Translations under genes and position numbers: made by a program
Shown here: in pieces, positions 8,910-16,759 of the stretch
Layout: each line of letters starts with the position of its first letter
How positions within the stretch are numbered: position 1 is the first letter of the stretch
Notes under the pieces: model-generated
What the model saw: only the letters and a program-made list of their open reading frames with translations
Databases searched by the model: none
What the model was told of the DNA's origin: nothing
From: Flavobacterium laiguense
GTDB taxonomy: Bacteria; Bacteroidota; Bacteroidia; Flavobacteriales; Flavobacteriaceae
Assembly: GCF_003097655.1 (NCBI RefSeq)
Contig: NZ_QCZH01000012.1
Span: 34,563 to 98,562, forward strand
Direction: 5' to 3'
Length of the DNA stretch: 64,000 nucleotides

Positions 8910-9797
8910 ATGGCTTTCAATACAATTAAAGATTATTTTAAATTTACGCGAGAACAACGAACAGGAGTGGTAGTGTTGTTCGGAATTATAGTGATTCTAC
9001 AATTGGTTTATTTTTTTGTCGATTTTAACGTGATTGAAAAAGAATATTCGGGTAAACAAAAATGGCTTTCCCTGCAATCTCAAATTGATGCCGAAAAAAT
9101 AGAGAAGAATAATGATATGCTAAAAAATTACCCTTTCAATCCCAATTTTATTTCGGATTATAAAGGTTACAAACTAGGAATGTCCGTTAAGGAAATAGAT
9201 CGGCTTCTTGCTTTTAGAAAAAATAATAAGTTCGTTAATTCTGCCAAAGAGTTTCAAAACGTTACTAAAGTTTCGGATTCATTGTTGAATGCAATCGCTC
9301 CGTTTTTTAAATTCCCCGATTGGGTAAACCATAAAAAGGAGTTTAAAGACTATAAAAACTTTTCAAATTCGGTTTTCGCCAAAAAAGGAAAAATAGTTAA
9401 AATTGATATCAATCAGGCAACCCAAGAAGATTTAATTAAAATATACGGAATAGGAGAGGCAATTTCGATTCGAATTTTAGCTCAAAAAGAAAAATTAGGC
9501 GGTTTTGTCTCTATGGATCAACTCAATGATGTTTGGGGATTGTCTCCGGAAGTAATTACGAATTTAAATGCCCATTTTACCATTGTAAAGCTTCCCAATT
9601 TGAATAAAATTGACATAAACAATGCGTCATTAAAAGAGCTTTCTCAGTTTTTTTATTTCAAATACGATTTGGCAAGACAGATTGTAAAATATCGAAGCAT
9701 GAACGGTAATTTTGAAAATATTGAGGATTTGATAAAAATTAAGGGGTTTCCTGTTGAAAAAGCTAAAATAATTGGTTTATATTTGGACTTTAATTAG
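8910..9797 (+). CDS. Helix-hairpin-helix (ComEA-like) protein
   Basis: 295 residues. A membrane anchor lies at about residues 18-36 (TGVVVLFGIIVILQLVYFFV). Two regions with helix-hairpin-helix character follow: IDINQATQEDLIKIYGIGEAISIRIL (about 167-192) and IDINNASLKELSQFFYFKYDLARQIVKYR (about 234-262), the latter leading into DLIKIKGFPVEKAKII. These motifs bind DNA non-specifically in ComEA-like proteins. Bacteroidetes carry this protein widely; a role in DNA uptake or repair is inferred, not shown. No competence genes are adjacent. The gene is isolated, with about 190 bases of AT-rich sequence on the 3' side. Confidence 0.82.
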   Translation: MAFNTIKDYFKFTREQRTGVVVLFGIIVILQLVYFFVDFNVIEKEYSGKQKWLSLQSQIDAEKIEKNNDMLKNYPFNPNFISDYKGYKLGMSVKEIDRLLAFRKNNKFVNSAKEFQNVTKVSDSLLNAIAPFFKFPDWVNHKKEFKDYKNFSNSVFAKKGKIVKIDINQATQEDLIKIYGIGEAISIRILAQKEKLGGFVSMDQLNDVWGLSPEVITNLNAHFTIVKLPNLNKIDINNASLKELSQFFYFKYDLARQIVKYRSMNGNFENIEDLIKIKGFPVEKAKIIGLYLDFN

Positions 9798-9989
9798 AAG
9801 CGTATAATGAAGTGATGTAAGCTTTCTTTAACTGGTTGTAAAAGGGTCTTTTTGCTATATGTTTTATTTCTTTAAAACGCAGCTCTGCTATTTAGATCAA
9901 GAAATCTTAAATTTTAGATAAAAAGTTCCTGTTGTCGCTTCAATTAAAACAGTTTTAAATATTACAATTTATTAAAATATTATTATTAC

Positions 9990-11159
9990 ATGGATTCAAT
10001 TTATTTTACAGAAGAACATCAATTATTTAGAGAGAGCTTAAAGGATTTTTTACAAAAAGAAGTTGTACCTCATATCGAAAAATGGGAGAAAACAGGCTCA
10101 ATCGAGCGTTTTATTTGGAAAAAGTTTGGGGAAATGGGCTTTTTCGGAATACGCTATCCTGAGGTTTATGGTGGATTGAATTTAGATTTGTTTTACACCG
10201 TTATTTTTTTAGAAGAACTTCAAAAAATAAAGTCTGCTGGCTTTGCAGCTGCAATGTGGGCACATTCTTATTTAGCTATGACGCATTTGAATGCGGAAGG
10301 CGATGAGCGAATTAAACGTGACTATTTAGCGCCAAGTATCTCTGGAGATAAAATTGGGGCTTTGTGTATTACAGAACCATTTGGTGGAAGCGATGTTGCT
10401 GCTATGCGTACTACAGCTGTTAAAAAAGGCGATAAATATATTATTAATGGCTCTAAAACATTCATAACTAACGGTATTTTTGGCGATTATTATGTAGTTG
10501 CTGCAAAAACAAGTCCGGAACTTGGAAACAAAGGAATTAGTATGTTTTTGATGGATAGTAATCTTAAGGGAATTTCCACGACAAAACTTGATAAATTAGG
10601 CTGGAGAGCTTCAGATACTGCAGAAATTGCATTTGATGAAGTAGAAATTCCGGTAGAAAATTTAATGGGTGAAGAAGGGAAAGGATTTCCTTATATTATG
10701 CAGCATTTTGCCTTAGAGCGTATGATTATGGCTATAAATGCCCATGCAAGAGCAGAGTATGCTATTGATTATACAATTGAATACATGTCGCAACGAGAAG
10801 CATTTGGAAAAACAATAGATAAGTTCCAGGCATTAAGACATACATTAGTAGAGCACGCAACAGATGTTGAGCATTGCAAAGTGTTTAATTATGCCGCTGT
10901 AGCCAGATTAGATAAAGGAGAATATGTGGTTAAGGAGGCAACTATGGCCAAATTAAAATCTACAAAAGTGGCCGATGAAACCATTTACAGCTGCTTGCAA
11001 ATGTTGGGTGGTTATGGTTATATGGAAGAATATCCATTAGCACGTTTGTTTAGAGATAGTCGTTTGGGGCCAATTGGAGGCGGAACTTCAGAGATTCTTA
11101 AAGAGATTTTAGCGAAAATGATCATTGATAAGCAAAATTATAAGCCAGCTGTGAAATAA
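9990..11159 (+). CDS. Acyl-CoA dehydrogenase
   Basis: 389 residues, normal for the family. ITEPFGGSDVAAMRT (127-141) and GSKTFITNG (154-162) are the FAD-binding signatures; MLGGYGYMEEYPLARLFRDSR lies near the C-terminus. The usual glutamate in the C-terminal EGTSE-type motif is absent (GGGTSEI, 363-369), while E243 in ALERMIMA matches the helix-G catalytic base of isovaleryl-CoA and long-chain enzymes. It therefore probably belongs to that branch, or to glutaryl-like enzymes. It oxidises acyl-CoA to enoyl-CoA in fatty or branched-chain acid degradation. No beta-oxidation genes adjoin it. A terminator at 11187-11219 follows. Confidence 0.9.
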   Translation: MDSIYFTEEHQLFRESLKDFLQKEVVPHIEKWEKTGSIERFIWKKFGEMGFFGIRYPEVYGGLNLDLFYTVIFLEELQKIKSAGFAAAMWAHSYLAMTHLNAEGDERIKRDYLAPSISGDKIGALCITEPFGGSDVAAMRTTAVKKGDKYIINGSKTFITNGIFGDYYVVAAKTSPELGNKGISMFLMDSNLKGISTTKLDKLGWRASDTAEIAFDEVEIPVENLMGEEGKGFPYIMQHFALERMIMAINAHARAEYAIDYTIEYMSQREAFGKTIDKFQALRHTLVEHATDVEHCKVFNYAAVARLDKGEYVVKEATMAKLKSTKVADETIYSCLQMLGGYGYMEEYPLARLFRDSRLGPIGGGTSEILKEILAKMIIDKQNYKPAVK

Positions 11160-11186
11160 TAGTAGGCTAATGTTATAAATAATATA

Positions 11187-11219
11187 AAGAGTCAATTTTC
11201 TGATATTGGCTCTTTTTTT
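11187..11219 (+). terminator. Terminator of the acyl-CoA dehydrogenase gene
   Basis: AAGAGTCAAT pairs with ATTGGCTCTT (one G-T pair), followed by seven T. The last base of the T-run touches the next structured element. Confidence 0.85.
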
Positions 11220-11338
11220 GTGTGAAGGATAGTAGTGGAAATCCTTTTATGAAGTGCAAACGAATAAAAGATTGTAGCGAATAGCCTGACGGTAAATGAG
11301 AAGTTGTTTTGGAATCGAATTGTGTTTTGCTGGCACAC
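11220..11338 (+). repeat. Structured intergenic element, copy B (flavo-1-like)
   Basis: The outer stem is GTGTG (11220-11224) with CACAC (11334-11338). Core blocks are AAGGATAGTAGTGGAAATCC, then GATTGTAGCGAATAGCCTGACGG. TTTTAT and ATAAAA form an inner stem. The outer stem differs from copies A, C and D but still pairs fully. Located between the acyl-CoA dehydrogenase terminator and the rpsU promoter. Confidence 0.65.
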
Positions 11339-11382
11339 CCAAAATAATTAGTAATTTATAGTCTTTAATTCAAAATAATGTT

Positions 11383-11390
11383 TACTTTTG
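11383..11390 (+). promoter_or_regulatory. Candidate -7 promoter element of rpsU
   Basis: TACTTTTG, an exact TAnnTTTG match, 30 bases before the rpsU start. Predicted transcription start is near 11396, giving a leader of roughly 25 bases that contains the strong SD. Confidence 0.6.
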
Positions 11391-11402
11391 CACACTTAAC
11401 GA

Positions 11403-11413
11403 AAGGGGGTGAT
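11403..11413 (+). promoter_or_regulatory. Exceptionally strong Shine-Dalgarno sequence of rpsU
   Basis: AAGGGGGTGAT can pair over 11 positions with the 16S rRNA tail (reference AAGGAGGTGAT) with one G-T pair. It lies six bases before ATG 11420. No other gene I examined in the window has a comparable SD, so the site decides the start and suggests control of rpsU by the state of the anti-SD. Confidence 0.85.
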
Positions 11414-11419
11414 AAAATT

Positions 11420-11617
11420 ATGTTAATTATACCAATTAAAGACGGAGAAAATATCGATAGAGCACTTAAGCGCTACAAAAGAAAATTCGATAAAACTGGA
11501 ACTGTAAGACAACTAAGAGCACGTACTGCTTTTATAAAACCATCAGTTATCAATAGAATGAAATTTCAAAAAGCTGCTTATATTCAAAACATGAAAGATG
11601 GTTTAGAGAATATCTAG
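11420..11617 (+). CDS. rpsU: 30S ribosomal protein bS21
   Basis: 65 residues from ATG 11420: MLIIPIKDGENIDRALKRYK, then RKFDKTGTVRQLRARTAFIK, the standard bS21 sequence with the basic central helix. An upstream in-frame ATG exists at 11378 but lies within the promoter, and the SD at 11403-11413 fixes the internal start. bS21 sits on the small-subunit platform near the 16S 3' end. In Flavobacterium johnsoniae it is known to help occlude the anti-SD, so a strong SD on its own mRNA fits autoregulation: ribosomes lacking bS21 would translate it best. The gene is monocistronic, ended by a hairpin that overlaps the next gene's promoter. Confidence 0.95.
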   Translation: MLIIPIKDGENIDRALKRYKRKFDKTGTVRQLRARTAFIKPSVINRMKFQKAAYIQNMKDGLENI

Positions 11618-11639
11618 TCGAATTCTATTAAAATAAAGT

Positions 11640-11687
11640 ACCGTTAGTCATTAAAGTTTCTTAACTTTGATGCTAACGGTTTTTTTT
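11640..11687 (+). terminator. rpsU terminator with embedded promoter box
   Basis: ACCGTTAG pairs with CTAACGGT and an inner CATTAAAGTT pairs with AACTTTGATG, followed by eight T. The T-run ends right at the ATG of the recombinase gene. The 3' arm contains TAACTTTG (11662-11669), an exact -7 promoter match. Confidence 0.8.
11662..11669 (+). promoter_or_regulatory. Candidate -7 promoter element of the xerC/D-type gene
   Basis: TAACTTTG lies in the terminator hairpin loop and 3' arm, 18 bases before the ATG. It would give a leader of roughly a dozen bases made mostly of T. No exact -33 TTG is seen. Confidence 0.45.
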
Positions 11688-12599
11688 ATGGCTACAAATA
11701 TAGATGCATTTAGAGATTATTTGCAATTAGAAAAAAAATACTCTCCACATACTATAAATGCCTATTTAAATGACATTGCTTACTTTGAGTCGTTTAATAA
11801 GGAGTTTTTTCAGCAAGAGAGTATAGAGCAGGTAAATTATAGTCAAATTAGAAGTTGGGTTGTTTCTCTTGTAGATGATTCGGTTTCTAATGTTACCGTC
11901 AATAGAAAGATAGCTTCCTTAAAGGCTTTTTATAAATTTCTATTAAAAACAAAACAAATTGAGGTTAGTCCATTGCTGAAGCATAAAGCTTTAAAGGTGT
12001 CTAAAAAACTGCAAATTCCCTTTTCGGAGAAAGAACTGGTCGATGTTTTAGGTCAGGTCAATGAATTGAGTGGTTTTCAGGAAATAAGAGATAGGCTTAT
12101 TATTGACTTATTTTACACTACAGGTATGCGAAGGACGGAATTGATTCATTTGAAATGTGCTGATGTCAATTTATTTGGAAATACAACTAAGGTTCTAGGG
12201 AAACGGAATAAAGAGCGTATAGTTCCTATTTTGCCTATCGTGGTAAGACAACTGTCGCTGTACGATAAGGAGAGATCTTGTTTGGAATGTATTGTTGATC
12301 AAGAATATTTATTTCTCACAAAAAAAGGGTTAAAATTGAGTGATTCTTTTGTGTATCGATTAATAAATTCATACTTTAGTACTGTCTCCGAGAAAGTAAA
12401 AAAAAGTCCGCATATTTTAAGACATACATTTGCAACTCACTTATTAAATAACGGAGCTGATTTAAATTCAGTAAAAGAATTGTTAGGGCATTCTAGTTTG
12501 GCGTCGACGCAAATATATACCCATAATAGTTTATCAGAACTAAAAAAGGTGTATCAAGAAGCGCATCCTAGAGGTGGGAATAATTCAAAAAAATTTTAA
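11688..12599 (+). CDS. Tyrosine recombinase XerC/XerD family
   Basis: 303 residues from ATG 11688. Residues 1-90 form the SAM-like N-terminal DNA-binding domain (FRDYLQLEKKYSPHTINAYL). The C-terminal catalytic domain shows R148 (TGMRRTEL), H242 and R245 (PHILRHTF), H268 (LGHSS) and the nucleophile Y277 (QIYTH). The length and full residue set fit the chromosome-dimer recombinases XerC/XerD rather than a phage integrase, and no att repeats or tRNA junctions are near. Upstream in-frame TTG 11667 and ATG 11670 lie inside the rpsU terminator and are unlikely starts. It sits between rpsU and hpf, probably co-transcribed with hpf (19-base gap). Confidence 0.9.
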   Translation: MATNIDAFRDYLQLEKKYSPHTINAYLNDIAYFESFNKEFFQQESIEQVNYSQIRSWVVSLVDDSVSNVTVNRKIASLKAFYKFLLKTKQIEVSPLLKHKALKVSKKLQIPFSEKELVDVLGQVNELSGFQEIRDRLIIDLFYTTGMRRTELIHLKCADVNLFGNTTKVLGKRNKERIVPILPIVVRQLSLYDKERSCLECIVDQEYLFLTKKGLKLSDSFVYRLINSYFSTVSEKVKKSPHILRHTFATHLLNNGADLNSVKELLGHSSLASTQIYTHNSLSELKKVYQEAHPRGGNNSKKF

Positions 12600-12618
12600 C
12601 CATTAAAAAAGATTGATT

Positions 12619-12921
12619 ATGAAGGTAAATGTTCATGCAGTTAACTTTGCTGTTGACAAAAAGCTAGTAGATTTCGTTCAAGACAGAATGGATAGATTGG
12701 AGAAATATTATGATAAAGTAGTGTCTTCGGATGTTTTTTTAAAAGTAGAAAAGACAAGTGATAAGGAAAATAAAATAGTTGAAATGAAAATCAACGTTCC
12801 TGGGGATGATTTTTTAGTAAAAAAGCAGTGCAAAACCTTTGAAGAAGCAACGGATCAAGCTGCGGAATCTATAGAACGATTGTTGGTAAAACGTAAAGAA
12901 AAGTTAAGAACACATATTTAA
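12619..12921 (+). CDS. hpf: Ribosome hibernation-promoting factor (HPF/RaiA family)
   Basis: 100 residues from ATG 12619; an in-frame TTG two codons earlier is less likely. MKVNVHAVNFAVDKKLVDFV, RMDRLEKYYDKV and FEEATDQAAESIERLLVKRK match the short HPF fold (beta-alpha-beta-beta-beta-alpha). The C-terminal extension of long HPF is missing, so this is the short type. It binds the 30S decoding centre in stationary phase and supports ribosome inactivation. It directly precedes the tRNA/tuf cluster and follows the recombinase gene. Confidence 0.9.
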   Translation: MKVNVHAVNFAVDKKLVDFVQDRMDRLEKYYDKVVSSDVFLKVEKTSDKENKIVEMKINVPGDDFLVKKQCKTFEEATDQAAESIERLLVKRKEKLRTHI

Positions 12922-12945
12922 TGAAAATTTTTTTCAAAAAATGTT

Positions 12946-12974
12946 TTGATTAAAAGATAAAATCTCTACATTTG
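12946..12974 (+). promoter_or_regulatory. Promoter of the tRNA-tuf cluster
   Basis: TTG at 12946-12948 and TACATTTG at 12967-12974 are 18 bases apart, a good match to the flavobacterial consensus. It lies 38 bases before the first tRNA. Confidence 0.7.
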
Positions 12975-13012
12975 CAGTCCGTTAGAAATAGCGGACTTTT
13001 TTTATTGAAATT

Positions 13013-13086
13013 GCCAGCGTAGCTCAGTTGGCTAGAGCAGCTGATTTGTAATCAGCAGGTCGTGGGTTCGAGTCCCTCCGCCGGCT
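13013..13086 (+). tRNA. tRNA-Thr (anticodon TGT)
   Basis: Cloverleaf: acceptor GCCAGCG/CGCCGGC, D stem GCTC/GAGC, anticodon stem GCTGA/TCAGC with loop TTTGTAA, T loop TTCGAGT. Two stem mismatches are visible, A4-C69 in the acceptor and T50-T64 in the T stem. CCA is not encoded. Confidence 0.95.
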
Positions 13087-13145
13087 CTAATTTATTCCAA
13101 ATTCGATTTGGGATTTGTTCTTTAAGTTATTGGGATTAAAAAAAT

Positions 13146-13226
13146 GGGGAGATACTCAAGCGGCCAACGAGGGCAGACTGTAAATCTGCTGTGTGAACTT
13201 CGCAGGTTCGAATCCTGCTCTCCCCA
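13146..13226 (+). tRNA. tRNA-Tyr (anticodon GTA)
   Basis: Acceptor GGGGAGA/TCTCCCC, anticodon stem GCAGA/TCTGC with loop CTGTAAA, and the long variable arm (TGTGTGAACTTCGCA region) of class II tRNA. Length 81 bases, with discriminator A. Confidence 0.96.
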
Positions 13227-13312
13227 CAAGAATTAATTTAAGATTGTGAATTTTTAGATTTCAGGTTGAAAAATCTAAAATTAGAAATTTAAACTCTTTA
13301 ATCAAGGATTCT

Positions 13313-13384
13313 GCCGACTTAGCTCAGAGGTAGAGTGCTTCCTTGGTAAGGAAGAGGTCACGGGTTCAATTCCCGTAGTTGGCT
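13313..13384 (+). tRNA. tRNA-Thr (anticodon GGT)
   Basis: Acceptor GCCGACT/AGTTGGC, anticodon stem CTTCC/GGAAG with loop TTGGTAA, and T stem ACGGG/CCCGT with loop TTCAATT. All stems pair. It lies 54 bases before tuf. Confidence 0.96.
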
Positions 13385-13437
13385 CAAGTAAGTAGGAAAT
13401 TGAAATAAATATATAACTAGATTAAAAATTAAGTAAA

Positions 13438-14625
13438 ATGGCAAAAGAAACCTTTAACCGTAATAAGCCCCACTTAAACATTGGAACAATTGGGCACGTG
13501 GATCACGGAAAAACTACATTAACAGCAGCAATCACAAAAGTGTTATCTGATGCTGGTTACTGTCAAGCAAAATCATTTGATCAAATTGATAATGCTCCTG
13601 AAGAAAAAGAAAGAGGTATTACAATTAATACATCACACGTTGAGTATGAAACTGCTAACCGTCATTACGCACACGTTGACTGTCCTGGTCACGCGGATTA
13701 CGTAAAAAACATGGTTACTGGTGCTGCTCAAATGGACGGTGCTATCCTTGTAGTTGCTGCAACTGATGGGCCAATGCCACAAACACGTGAGCACATCCTT
13801 TTAGGTCGTCAGGTAGGTATTCCTAGAATGGTTGTATTCATGAATAAAGTGGATATGGTTGATGATGAGGAATTGTTGGAACTTGTTGAAATGGAAATTA
13901 GAGACTTATTGTCTTTCTACGAATATGATGGAGATAATTGTCCAGTTGTTCAAGGGTCTGCTCTTGGAGGATTGAATAATGATCCAGCTTGGGTGCCAAA
14001 AATCATTGAATTAATGGCTGCTTGTGATTCTTGGATTGAAGAGCCAATTCGTGATACTGCAAAACCTTTCTTGATGCCGGTTGAAGATGTATTTACAATT
14101 ACTGGTCGTGGAACTGTTGCTACAGGTCGTATCGAAACTGGTATTGCTAATACTGGAGATCCAGTTGAAATCATTGGTATGGGAGCTGAAAAATTAACTT
14201 CTACTATTACAGGAGTTGAGATGTTCCGTAAAATCCTTGATAGAGGAGAAGCAGGAGATAACGTAGGTTTATTGTTAAGAGGTGTTGATAAAGAATCTAT
14301 CAAAAGAGGAATGGTTATCATTAAGCCAGGATCAGTAAAACCACACGCTACTTTCAAAGCTGAGGTTTATATCTTGAAAAAAGAAGAAGGTGGACGTCAT
14401 ACTCCATTTCATAATAACTACCGTCCACAGTTCTACGTACGTACAACTGACGTAACAGGAGTTATTACTCTGCCAGAAGGAGTAGAGATGGTAATGCCAG
14501 GAGACAACTTAACTATTAATGTTACTTTGTTAAGCCCAATCGCAATGAGCGTTGGTTTACGTTTTGCTATCCGTGAAGGTGGTAGAACAGTAGGTGCTGG
14601 TCAGGTAACTGAGATTGTAGGTTAA
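13438..14625 (+). CDS. tuf: Elongation factor Tu
   Basis: 395 residues. GTPase motifs are intact: G1 GHVDHGKT (19-26), G2 in RGITINTSH (59-67), G3 DCPGH (81-85) and G4 NKVD (136-139). Domains 2 and 3 follow ([13 protein letters not shown], then [17 protein letters not shown] at the C-terminus). It delivers aminoacyl-tRNA to the ribosome. It sits directly after tRNA-Thr and is probably processed from the tRNA transcript. A terminator-like hairpin at 14646-14676 separates it from tRNA-Trp and secE. Codon use is strongly biased, as expected for a highly expressed gene. Confidence 0.98.
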   Translation: MAKETFNRNKPHLNIGTIGHVDHGKTTLTAAITKVLSDAGYCQAKSFDQIDNAPEEKERGITINTSHVEYETANRHYAHVDCPGHADYVKNMVTGAAQMDGAILVVAATDGPMPQTREHILLGRQVGIPRMVVFMNKVDMVDDEELLELVEMEIRDLLSFYEYDGDNCPVVQGSALGGLNNDPAWVPKIIELMAACDSWIEEPIRDTAKPFLMPVEDVFTITGRGTVATGRIETGIANTGDPVEIIGMGAEKLTSTITGVEMFRKILDRGEAGDNVGLLLRGVDKESIKRGMVIIKPGSVKPHATFKAEVYILKKEEGGRHTPFHNNYRPQFYVRTTDVTGVITLPEGVEMVMPGDNLTINVTLLSPIAMSVGLRFAIREGGRTVGAGQVTEIVG

Positions 14626-14645
14626 TCCTAAATAAATTTAAAAAA

Positions 14646-14676
14646 ATAGTGTCGTTTAACGACGACGCTATTTTTT
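14646..14676 (+). terminator. Terminator after tuf
   Basis: ATAGTGTCGT pairs with ACGACGCTAT around TTAACG, followed by T-runs. It lies six bases before tRNA-Trp, so it may only partly terminate, or the tRNA may be made by read-through. Confidence 0.8.
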
Positions 14677-14681
14677 ATTCT

Positions 14682-14752
14682 ACGGGCGTAGTTCAAGGGT
14701 AGAATAGCGGTCTCCAAAACCGTTGATGGGGGTTCGAATCCCTCCGCCCGTG
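14682..14752 (+). tRNA. tRNA-Trp (anticodon CCA)
   Basis: Acceptor ACGGGCG/CGCCCGT, anticodon stem GCGGT/ACCGT with loop CTCCAAA, T loop TTCGAAT, discriminator G. It lies 18 bases before secE. Confidence 0.96.
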
Positions 14753-14770
14753 CAAAATAAACTAATCACG

Positions 14771-14968
14771 ATGACAAAAGTTGTTAATTATATATCGGAA
14801 TCATTTGAAGAATTAAAATCAAATGTAACTTGGCCAGCTTGGGCTGAAGTGCAACGTCTTACGATCGTTGTTGCTGTTTTTTCAGTGGTATTCGCTTTAG
14901 CAACATGGGGAGTGGATGAAGTTTTTGCAAAAACATTAGCTGTGTTTTTTAACTGGATAAAAGCATAA
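14771..14968 (+). CDS. secE: Preprotein translocase subunit SecE
   Basis: 65 residues from ATG 14771. An upstream in-frame ATG lies inside tRNA-Trp and is rejected. The sequence has the short amphipathic helix (FEELKSNVTWPAWAEVQRLT) and single membrane span (VVAVFSVVFALATWGVDEVF) typical of one-span SecE. It stabilises SecY in the Sec translocon. The gene begins the secE-nusG-rplKAJL-rpoBC series, with nusG 9 bases downstream. Confidence 0.95.
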   Translation: MTKVVNYISESFEELKSNVTWPAWAEVQRLTIVVAVFSVVFALATWGVDEVFAKTLAVFFNWIKA

Positions 14969-14977
14969 TTTTTTGTA

Positions 14978-15529
14978 ATGGCAGATAATAATATAAAGAA
15001 GTGGTATGTCGTTCGTGCAGTAAGCGGACAAGAAAATAAAGTGAAAGCTTATATAGAAACTGAAATTACTCGTCTTGGGATGGAGGATTATGTTTCTCAA
15101 GTTCTTGTGCCTACAGAGAAAGTAGTTACTGTAAAAGACGGGAAAAAATTATCTAAGGATAAAGTTTATTTTCCTGGATATGTTATGATTGAAGCGAATC
15201 TAGTAGGGGAGATACCTCATATTATTAAGTCTATAACAAGTGTTATTGGTTTTTTAGGTGAAACAAAAGGTGGAGAACCGGTGCCGCTTAGAATTTCAGA
15301 AGTAAACAGAATGCTAGGTAAAGTAGATGAGTTGGCTGTAAATACAGATACTCGTTCTATTCCTTTCAACTTAGGAGAAACAATTAAGGTCGTTGATGGT
15401 CCTTTCAATGGTTTTAACGGTACGGTTGAAAAAATAAATGAAGAAAAGCGTAAACTGGAAGTAATGGTTAAGATTTTCGGAAGAAAAACACCATTAGAGT
15501 TGAGTTTTATGCAAGTTGAAAAAGTATAA
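14978..15529 (+). CDS. nusG: Transcription termination/antitermination protein NusG
   Basis: 183 residues. The N-terminal NGN domain starts KKWYVVRAVSGQENKVKAYI and contains YFPGYVMIEANL. The C-terminal KOW domain (INLGE-like FNLGETIKVVDGPFNGFNGT, ending LELSFMQVEKV) is complete. It binds RNA polymerase and couples it to ribosomes or Rho. Gene order and tight spacing with secE are canonical. Confidence 0.97.
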   Translation: MADNNIKKWYVVRAVSGQENKVKAYIETEITRLGMEDYVSQVLVPTEKVVTVKDGKKLSKDKVYFPGYVMIEANLVGEIPHIIKSITSVIGFLGETKGGEPVPLRISEVNRMLGKVDELAVNTDTRSIPFNLGETIKVVDGPFNGFNGTVEKINEEKRKLEVMVKIFGRKTPLELSFMQVEKV

Positions 15530-15596
15530 TTTTTGTTACATCTATAATAACCACTACAATCGCTTCCAATGATTGTCGTGTTAAATTTTTTAAAAA

Positions 15597-16034
15597 ATGG
15601 CTAAAGAAATTAGTAAGGTAGTTAAACTACAAGTTAAGGGAGGTGCTGCGAATCCGTCGCCACCGGTTGGACCTGCTTTAGGAGCTGCTGGGGTAAACAT
15701 CATGGAGTTCTGTAAGCAGTTCAATGCTAGAACACAAGATAAACCCGGCAAAATATGCCCAGTACAAATTACTGTGTATAAAGACAAATCATTTGATTTT
15801 GTTGTAAAAACTCCTCCAGCGGCAGTCCAGTTATTGGAAGCTGCAAAGCTAAAGTCAGGATCTGGTGAACCAAATCGTAAAAAAGTAGCAAGCGTTACTT
15901 GGGATGTTATCAAAGCAATTGCTGAAGATAAAATGGTAGATTTAAATGCATTCACAATCGAATCTGCTATGAGTATGATCGCTGGAACAGCTAGATCTAT
16001 GGGTATAACTGTATCAGGAGATTCTCCTTTTTAA
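15597..16034 (+). CDS. rplK: 50S ribosomal protein uL11
   Basis: 145 residues; [20 protein letters not shown] is the diagnostic N-terminus and the C-terminal RNA-binding domain ends in [10 protein letters not shown]. It binds the GTPase-associated centre of 23S rRNA. The 67-base leader after nusG has a small hairpin (ACAATC pairing with GATTGT, about 15557-15577); such a leader could carry the L1 autoregulatory target, which I cannot confirm. Confidence 0.97.
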   Translation: MAKEISKVVKLQVKGGAANPSPPVGPALGAAGVNIMEFCKQFNARTQDKPGKICPVQITVYKDKSFDFVVKTPPAAVQLLEAAKLKSGSGEPNRKKVASVTWDVIKAIAEDKMVDLNAFTIESAMSMIAGTARSMGITVSGDSPF

Positions 16035-16047
16035 TTAAGAGAAAGAC

Positions 16048-16737
16048 ATGGCAAAATTGACAAAAAAGCAAAAAGAGGCTGCTTCAAAAATTGAAAAGAA
16101 CAAATTATATTCTTTAAAAGATGCTGCTGCATTAATTAAAGTTATTGCTTCTGCAAAATTTGATGAGTCTGTTGATATCGCTGTTAGATTGGGTGTAGAT
16201 CCAAGAAAAGCGAATCAAATGGTTAGAGGTGTGGTAACATTACCTCATGGAACTGGTAAAGATGTTAAAGTATTAGCATTAGTTACTCCAGATAAAGAAG
16301 CGGAAGCTTTGGCAGCTGGTGCAGACTATGTTGGTCTTGATGATTACCTTCAAAAAATTAAAGACGGTTGGACAGATGTTGATGTAATCATCACTATGCC
16401 TGCTGTAATGGGTAAATTAGGTCCATTAGGTCGTATTTTAGGACCTAGAGGTTTAATGCCAAACCCTAAAACAGGTACTGTAACTATGGATGTTGCAAAA
16501 GCTGTTGCAGAGGTAAAAGCTGGTAAAATTGACTTTAAAGTTGATAAAACTGGTATTGTACATGCAGGAATTGGTAAAGTTTCTTTTGGAGCTGAGCAAA
16601 TTTATGACAATGCACACGAAATTATTCAAACATTAATCAAACTTAAACCAACTGCTGCTAAAGGTACCTACATTAAAGGTATTCACCTTACAAGCACTAT
16701 GAGTCCTGCAATTGCATTGGACCCAAAAGCAGTATAA
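16048..16737 (+). CDS. rplA: 50S ribosomal protein uL1
   Basis: 229 residues. [20 protein letters not shown] and [20 protein letters not shown] are the family signatures. uL1 forms the L1 stalk and in many bacteria represses the rplK-rplA mRNA. It is 13 bases after rplK and 22 bases before rplJ, so clearly in one operon. Confidence 0.97.
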   Translation: MAKLTKKQKEAASKIEKNKLYSLKDAAALIKVIASAKFDESVDIAVRLGVDPRKANQMVRGVVTLPHGTGKDVKVLALVTPDKEAEALAAGADYVGLDDYLQKIKDGWTDVDVIITMPAVMGKLGPLGRILGPRGLMPNPKTGTVTMDVAKAVAEVKAGKIDFKVDKTGIVHAGIGKVSFGAEQIYDNAHEIIQTLIKLKPTAAKGTYIKGIHLTSTMSPAIALDPKAV

Positions 16738-16759
16738 TTGGTAGTTAATAATTTTTAGT

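Noticed and set aside
8751..8957. Minus-strand open frame of 68 residues
   Set aside because: It overlaps the start of the helix-hairpin-helix gene and is AT-driven, with no motif.
14723..14770. Longer SecE start inside tRNA-Trp
   Set aside because: It would translate the 3' half of the tRNA; ATG 14771 begins the conserved SecE sequence.
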